DNA of 7,948 bases from the NCBI GenBank assembly GCA_002493835.1, contig DLAA01000032.1:1459-9406 (forward strand), in the 5' to 3' direction. The notes beneath the pieces are model-generated. The model was not told where the DNA came from. It saw nothing but the letters and a program-made list of their open reading frames with translations, and did no database searches. The DNA is from Lachnospiraceae bacterium UBA7060. Lineage in GTDB: Bacteria; Bacillota; Clostridia; Lachnospirales; Lachnospiraceae. The position numbers were made by a program, and so were the translations under genes. Positions 5,491 to 7,948 of this stretch are shown in pieces (position 1 is the stretch's first letter; every line of letters begins with the position of its first letter).

Positions 5491-6372
5491 TTATCCTAAA
5501 GATTTCAGGTTCCTGCGGTATTCCGCCATCTCATCCTCGCTTACCGTATCGCAGACGTGCTGCAATTCACTGACCACAAAATCCCTCTCCTTCGGCAGAT
5601 AGGCGGTGACCGGGTAAAAATTTGAACTGGAATTGGCAAACAGGTGCGTCCTTATCTGCAAATTTTTGATGAACACCTGCAGTTCCTCCAGGCGCTCCTT
5701 CTCCCCGGCAGGGGTAAATTTCCCCTCCTGCTCCATGCGGTACAGTTCCGTATCCGGGAACAGCGTGAGGGAATCCACGGAAATAAAATATGGATTGAGC
5801 TGGCTGAACAGCTCTGCACTGTTCACCGCATTCCAGTATCCCCTGCCCTTCCCCGCAAGCCCGGTCATGTAGACGAAATAATATTCTATCCCCGCCTCAT
5901 CCAGCTTCCGGCACTGTTCCAGTATGTCAGCCGCCGTATACCCTTTGCCCGCCAGTTCAAGCGTGCCATCGTCACCGCTCTCCGTCCCGATGGTCAGCCC
6001 GTTTATCCCCATCGCCCGGAGCTTCTTAAGCTGCCACACTTCCTTGTCCCTGATATCCCGGATGCTGGCAAACATGGCCATCGTCTGGCATTTGATAAGG
6101 TAATCCCGCACCGTAAGCGCACGGAGTTTCAGGTTCTCGTAGCTCATGGCGAATGGGTTCGCCCCTGTCCAGAAGATGCGCCGTGCATAGGGCTGGTAGC
6201 TTTTGATCTCCGCCAGATCTTCCTCGAACTCCTCCATCGGTGACATACGGAAACACTCATCTTTGTATAGGCTGCAAAAACGGCATTTTTTATAGGTACA
6301 GCCGGAAGCCGCCTGTATGATGACGGAATGCGCCTCATAAGGCGGCCTCCACGTCCTTCCTGTAAAGTGCAT
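5491..6372 (-). CDS. Radical SAM protein (293 aa), paralogue of the first gene in this operon
   Basis: This is a predicted [4Fe-4S] radical SAM enzyme that cleaves S-adenosylmethionine to start radical chemistry; its substrate is unknown. The cluster cysteines are C25, C30 and C33 in GCTYKKCRFCSLY, a CX4CX2C spacing rather than the commoner CX3CX2C. Other marks of the barrel are TGANPF (about 69-74), GINGLTIGTESGDDGTLELA with the usual Gly/Glu-rich strand, KGYTAADILEQCRKLDEAGI, and YMTGLAGKGRG. No SPASM, TRAM or B12-binding domain is seen, and the length fits a bare catalytic barrel with a short C-terminal helix. It resembles COG1032/HemN-like clostridial radical SAM proteins. GAGGAG precedes the ATG, and the lipoprotein gene ends 12 bases upstream, so it is the third gene of a tight operon. 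Confidence 0.9.
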   Translation of the reverse strand: MHFTGRTWRPPYEAHSVIIQAASGCTYKKCRFCSLYKDECFRMSPMEEFEEDLAEIKSYQPYARRIFWTGANPFAMSYENLKLRALTVRDYLIKCQTMAMFASIRDIRDKEVWQLKKLRAMGINGLTIGTESGDDGTLELAGKGYTAADILEQCRKLDEAGIEYYFVYMTGLAGKGRGYWNAVNSAELFSQLNPYFISVDSLTLFPDTELYRMEQEGKFTPAGEKERLEELQVFIKNLQIRTHLFANSSSNFYPVTAYLPKERDFVVSELQHVCDTVSEDEMAEYRRNLKSLG

Positions 6373-6384
6373 AAACTCATCTCC

Positions 6385-6789
6385 TCAATTCATATCCCGT
6401 ATCAGGCTTTTCAATTCTTCCATATCAATTTCGTATATCCCTTGATATGTTTTCTCCACATATCCCCTGTTGCCCTTCAAGTAATAGTAGATAGTTTCGA
6501 TGGCCTTATCCCCATCTGAAATACTAAATTCCCCATAGTAATCCGAAGCAGGATGTTCTTGTACCGAGAGTTCATCTGTTGCCTGCGCAGATGAAATGAC
6601 AGACACGAATCGCCCAATCCATTCCCTATCCGAACAGGAACATGAAAAGCCGTCTATGGTTGTAACCTCAACGTCAGTTATTTGCCCGGCATCCGGCAGT
6701 TCAAGCGGGGGAACGGCAGGCTTCTCCCCGCACCCCGTAATAAGCATGGCAATAACAGCAAAACAGATCAGCAGTCTCCTTTTTCCCAT
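6385..6789 (-). CDS. Small lipoprotein (134 aa) between two radical SAM genes
   Basis: This is a predicted membrane-anchored lipoprotein. The N-terminus has basic residues (MGKRR), a hydrophobic stretch (6-17) and a lipobox ITGC with the acylated cysteine at residue 20. A Pro-rich linker (about 24-34) follows. The mature part contains two close cysteines (FSCSCSD, about 48-54) and ends with YYYLKGNRGYVEKTYQGIYE. That C-terminal pattern reminds me of short Firmicute lipoproteins of the DUF5301 type, an identification I cannot confirm here. The function is unknown. AGGAGGTG precedes the ATG. It lies 10 bases after the upstream radical SAM gene and 12 before the downstream one, so all three are probably co-transcribed. 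A link between lipoprotein and enzymes is suggested only by this placement. Confidence 0.85.
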   Translation of the reverse strand: MGKRRLLICFAVIAMLITGCGEKPAVPPLELPDAGQITDVEVTTIDGFSCSCSDREWIGRFVSVISSAQATDELSVQEHPASDYYGEFSISDGDKAIETIYYYLKGNRGYVEKTYQGIYEIDMEELKSLIRDMN

Positions 6790-6799
6790 AATGCACCTC

Positions 6800-7699
6800 C
6801 TACAGATGGCGGACGCTCTTACGGTAACGCCGCAGTTCGTCCTCGCCCACGTTCTTTATCACGTCATCAAGGAAAGCCAGCAGTTTCCCCTTATCTCCCG
6901 GCAAAACGCCGTGCATCTGGAACGCATTGGAAGCGCCCAGCGCGGCAAATTCCGTGGGGATTTCCAGCCCTTCCACCAATGCCCGGACTTCCCTGTACTT
7001 TTCTGTCTCAGTTTCCTCTTTCCAGTTCCCCTGCCGGATTTCCCCGTACAGCCTTGAATCCGGGTAGATGGTCAGCATATTTGCGCCAATCAGGGCAGGA
7101 TGGAGCTGATTGCATACAGCGGCGGTAATCCTTGCCCCGTCCTCCCCGCGCCCTTCGCCGGATATGCCCACCAGATAAAAAAAGCTGTAGCGGATGCCTG
7201 CCCTGTCCAGCCTGCCGCACTGCTCCAGAATGTCAGCCGAAAGATACCCTTTATCCATGAACCGCAGTGCCTCGTCATCCGCCGTTTCAATCCCGATTGT
7301 CAGCCCGTCATAACCGGCTCCGCGCAGAGCCGCCAGCTCCTCGTCCGTTTTCAGCGTGACATCCGTCACCCTGGCAAAGCTGCCGATGGTCTCCACCTCC
7401 GGGAAATATCTGTGTACCAGCCCCGCAATCTCCATCAGCCTGTCATATTTCAGCACGAAAGGGTTCGCCCCGGTCAGGAATGTCCGGGTTACCTTCCTCC
7501 CGAAAAAAGAGCGGTACATCTTCTGTGCCTCTTTCAAGTCCGCCTCTATATCCTCCATCGGTGACATCCTGAACTGGAAAGGCAGGTCTGCGTAAAGCGT
7601 ACAGAACTTGCATCTGTGGTGCGTACAGCCTGCGGTAACTTCCAGCAGCAGGGAAGATGCCTCATAGGGCGGCCTCCATATAGTTCCTGTATAGTGCAT
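6800..7699 (-). CDS. Radical SAM protein (299 aa), first gene of the operon
   Basis: This is a predicted [4Fe-4S] radical SAM enzyme of unknown substrate. C25, C30 and C33 in GCTHHRCKFCTLY form a CX4CX2C motif at exactly the same residue numbers as in the paralogue at the end of the operon. Shared blocks include WRPPYEA (8-14), RMSPMED, TGANPF, GYDGLTIGIETADDEAL, KGYLSADILEQCGRLDRAGI, GISGEGRG and a similar C-terminal end (EDELRRYRKSV). Two adjacent ATG codons (7702 and 7699) are possible. The second lies eight bases after GAGGAGG (7708-7714) and gives the same N-terminus as the paralogue (MHYTG against MHFTG), so I prefer it. The gene looks like the product of a duplication within this operon. 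The family resemblance is to COG1032/HemN-like clostridial radical SAM proteins without accessory domains. Confidence 0.9.
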   Translation of the reverse strand: MHYTGTIWRPPYEASSLLLEVTAGCTHHRCKFCTLYADLPFQFRMSPMEDIEADLKEAQKMYRSFFGRKVTRTFLTGANPFVLKYDRLMEIAGLVHRYFPEVETIGSFARVTDVTLKTDEELAALRGAGYDGLTIGIETADDEALRFMDKGYLSADILEQCGRLDRAGIRYSFFYLVGISGEGRGEDGARITAAVCNQLHPALIGANMLTIYPDSRLYGEIRQGNWKEETETEKYREVRALVEGLEIPTEFAALGASNAFQMHGVLPGDKGKLLAFLDDVIKNVGEDELRRYRKSVRHL

Positions 7700-7735
7700 C
7701 ATTCATTCCTCCTCGCGTCTTTCCTCTTTTGCACT

Positions 7736-7764
7736 AAATTACCTCTAAAATTCCATGGAATCAA
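7736..7764 (-). promoter_or_regulatory. Weak candidate promoter of the radical SAM operon, with a 12-bp palindrome in its spacer
   Basis: On the minus strand TTGATT (7759-7764) is followed after 17 bases by TAATTT (7736-7741), a fair -35 and a poor -10. Between the boxes lies ATTCCATGGAAT (7750-7761), a perfect 12-bp palindrome that overlaps the -35. It could be an operator. Both assignments are tentative. Confidence 0.3.
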
Positions 7765-7825
7765 GTACTGTCTTTTTTAGTCGGTAGTTCACTTTTTCGT
7801 ACTATCTGTCAAAAATAACCGTATC

Positions 7826-7854
7826 TTGATTTTTTCCCACTGCCGGGATATACT
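7826..7854 (+). promoter_or_regulatory. Near-consensus sigma-A promoter
   Basis: TTGATT (7826-7831), a 17-base spacer and TATACT (7849-7854) make a close match to the housekeeping consensus. The start would be near 7861, leaving a short leader that already contains GAGGTGG (7865-7871) for the partial gene that follows. Confidence 0.65.
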
Positions 7855-7877
7855 CATGTGGAAAGAGGTGGAATGAA

Positions 7878-7948
7878 ATGGCTGAAAACAAATTCAACAA
7901 CGAGGAAACCATTGCCCGCTGCGTCCCTATGGGCAGGCTCCAGTCCGT
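7878..7948 (+). CDS. 5' end of an unidentified gene (runs off the window)
   Basis: Only the first 23 codons are visible, beginning MAENKFNNEETIARC and continuing with VPMGRLQS. GAGGTGG lies six bases before the ATG, and a near-consensus promoter sits just upstream. A second ATG at 7873 in another frame is too close to the ribosome binding site. Too little is present to identify the product. It is divergent from the radical SAM operon and shares its intergenic region. Confidence 0.6.
   Translation, partial: MAENKFNNEETIARCVPMGRLQS

Noticed and set aside
5491..7699. RiPP biosynthetic cluster based on the radical SAM genes
   Set aside because: No SPASM or precursor-recognition domain, precursor peptide, transporter or protease gene is present. 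The intervening gene encodes a lipoprotein with a clear lipobox.

Overview
This window looks like the chromosome of a motile, low-to-mid G+C Clostridia, most likely a Lachnospiraceae-type gut Firmicute. The evidence is strong AGGAGG-type ribosome binding sites before almost every gene, a short Xre-type regulator, a small Firmicute-style lipoprotein, clostridial radical SAM proteins and a flagellar sigma-28 (SigD/FliA-type) promoter. The family placement is inference from style; no rRNA or taxonomic marker is present.

Left and centre (1-4996): five consecutive minus-strand genes, read from 4796 down to 52, form one array. None is recognised with confidence. All five begin with a similar short N-terminus, of the form M-x-[I/V/M]-[N/S]-[G/S/I] followed by Gly/Ser/Thr/Tyr/Ala-rich residues, and then diverge completely in length and content. 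None has a signal peptide or membrane segment. The gaps between them carry two families of related repeats. Element A follows stop codons; element B precedes ribosome binding sites. Both can form RNA hairpins. Upstream of the first gene is an exact match to the sigma-28 consensus, TAAA-N15-GCCGATAA, on the minus strand. The array therefore appears to belong to the late flagellar/motility regulon. My working hypothesis is a set of flagellum-co-regulated proteins, possibly exported by the flagellar type III apparatus, that arose by cassette-like duplication.

Middle (4851-5490): an AT-rich divergent control region, then a plus-strand Xre/Cro-type regulator (5078-5419). A near-perfect 13-bp inverted repeat (4969-5000) overlaps both elements of the sigma-28 promoter, and further TTTGC half-sites lie towards the regulator gene. 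This suggests that the regulator controls the array and itself. A strong, probably bidirectional terminator separates the regulator from the next operon.

Right (5491-7702): a tight three-gene minus-strand operon, radical SAM protein, small lipoprotein, radical SAM protein. The two radical SAM enzymes are paralogues with a CX4CX2C cluster motif at identical positions. The far right edge holds a near-consensus sigma-A promoter and the first 23 codons of a plus-strand gene that runs off the window.

No rRNA, tRNA, insertion sequence or CRISPR array was seen, and no gene-free stretch exceeds 300 bases.
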